Positions 5,664 to 5,824 of a stretch of 5,824 bases of DNA are shown piece after piece (positions within the stretch are counted from its first letter, which is position 1; each line of letters starts with the position of its first letter). The notes below the pieces were generated by a model, which was given only the letters and a program-made list of their open reading frames with translations, did no database searches and was not told where the DNA came from. Location of the stretch: positions 1 through 5,824 of the forward strand of contig SKHR01000091.1 of assembly GCA_007116865.1 (NCBI GenBank), in the 5' to 3' direction. A program made the translations under genes and the position numbers. This stretch comes from Marinospirillum sp. Its GTDB lineage: Bacteria; Pseudomonadota; Gammaproteobacteria; Pseudomonadales; Halomonadaceae.

Positions 5664-5723
5664 CAAGTCAGTCCATCATCCCAAACTCCAAAAAAATCTT
5701 CTGCTGACTAAAGTCAGTGCCCA

Positions 5724-5758
5724 TCAGCTGCTAAACTTCTGGCTGAACCCTTTTCTAT
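5724..5758 (+). terminator. Weak candidate terminator after the tRNA operon
   Basis: TCAGCTG (5724-5730) can pair with TGGCTGA (5740-5746), giving five Watson-Crick pairs plus two wobbles around a 9-nt loop. An interrupted T-rich stretch (5751-5758) follows after AACCC. The stem is short and the T-run is not adjacent, so this is a poor intrinsic terminator; the tRNA transcript may end in a Rho-dependent way or read into gloA. A second small hairpin, CTGAC-TAAA-GTCAG, lies at 5704-5717 with no T-run. No convincing promoter for gloA was seen in 5664-5774. Confidence 0.22.
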
Positions 5759-5774
5759 TTCTCGGAGGCCCTTG

Positions 5775-5824
5775 ATGCGCTTACTACATACCATGCTCAG
5801 AGTCGGTGATCTGCAACGATCGGT
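5775..5824 (+). CDS. gloA: Lactoylglutathione lyase (glyoxalase I), N-terminal 16 residues only (cut by the window edge)
   Basis: The ATG at 5775 has a strong ribosome binding site, CGGAGG, at 5763-5768 (6-nt spacing). The 16 complete codons read MRLLHTMLRVGDLQRS, which to my knowledge is identical to the start of E. coli GloA. His5 is the first metal ligand of that nickel-dependent enzyme. Glyoxalase I turns the hemithioacetal of methylglyoxal and glutathione into S-lactoylglutathione in the cytoplasm. The rest of the gene is outside the window, so intactness cannot be judged. The short N-terminus is distinctive enough for a confident name. Confidence 0.88.
   Translation, partial: MRLLHTMLRVGDLQRS

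Noticed and set aside
5387..5711. Two overlapping open frames of about 100 codons across the tRNA region
   Set aside because: They lie on top of three well-folded tRNA genes and have no ribosome binding site or family resemblance; they are chance frames through structured RNA.
1..5824. CRISPR array, toxin-antitoxin pair, prophage genes or riboswitch
   Set aside because: No regularly spaced repeats, small paired reading frames, phage genes or recognisable aptamer were seen; intergenic space is short and mostly explained.

Overview
The window looks like a chromosomal segment of a gammaproteobacterium. The block uvrY(gacA)-uvrC-pgsA-tRNA-Gly(GCC)-tRNA-Cys(GCA)-tRNA-Leu(UAA) is in the same order as uvrY-uvrC-pgsA-glyW-cysT-leuZ of E. 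coli. The first 16 residues of the gene cut by the right edge read like E. coli GloA. The genus cannot be fixed from the sequence. The flanks (a mobile-element end, a TetR gene and rimO on the left, gloA on the right) are not the E. coli neighbours as I recall them.

Layout. Positions 1-118 are the right end of an IS200/IS605-family element of the IS608 type. They hold the last 25 codons of a TnpB-like nuclease, the subterminal hairpin and a TCAA terminal cleavage site. By family knowledge this is also the 3' part of the TnpB guide RNA (omega RNA/reRNA), whose guide would be copied from the flank starting at 119. Positions 215-826 are a TetR/AcrR regulator with a GTG start. It converges on rimO (823-2166, minus strand), and the two stop codons share the palindrome TTAA. 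A spacer of about 150 bp carries divergent promoters for rimO and for the response regulator uvrY/gacA (2315-2953). uvrC (2940-4784) overlaps the end of uvrY, and pgsA follows 42 bp later (4827-5387). The end of pgsA contains a promoter with both hexamers at consensus, whose -10 box includes the pgsA stop codon. It drives three tRNA genes (5403-5477, 5485-5558, 5577-5663), all with encoded CCA. gloA begins at 5775 and leaves the window.

How the parts work together. uvrY, uvrC and pgsA form a compact conserved transcription unit joining a BarA/UvrY-type regulator, the nucleotide-excision-repair incision nuclease and an anionic phospholipid synthase. The tRNAs have their own strong promoter and may also receive read-through. 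RimO modifies ribosomal protein S12 and GloA detoxifies methylglyoxal; both are housekeeping functions. The most accessory part is the left edge, where the transposon end and its predicted guide lie just upstream of the TetR gene. Apart from that edge the window is ordinary core genome, and I see no clearly new multi-gene system.
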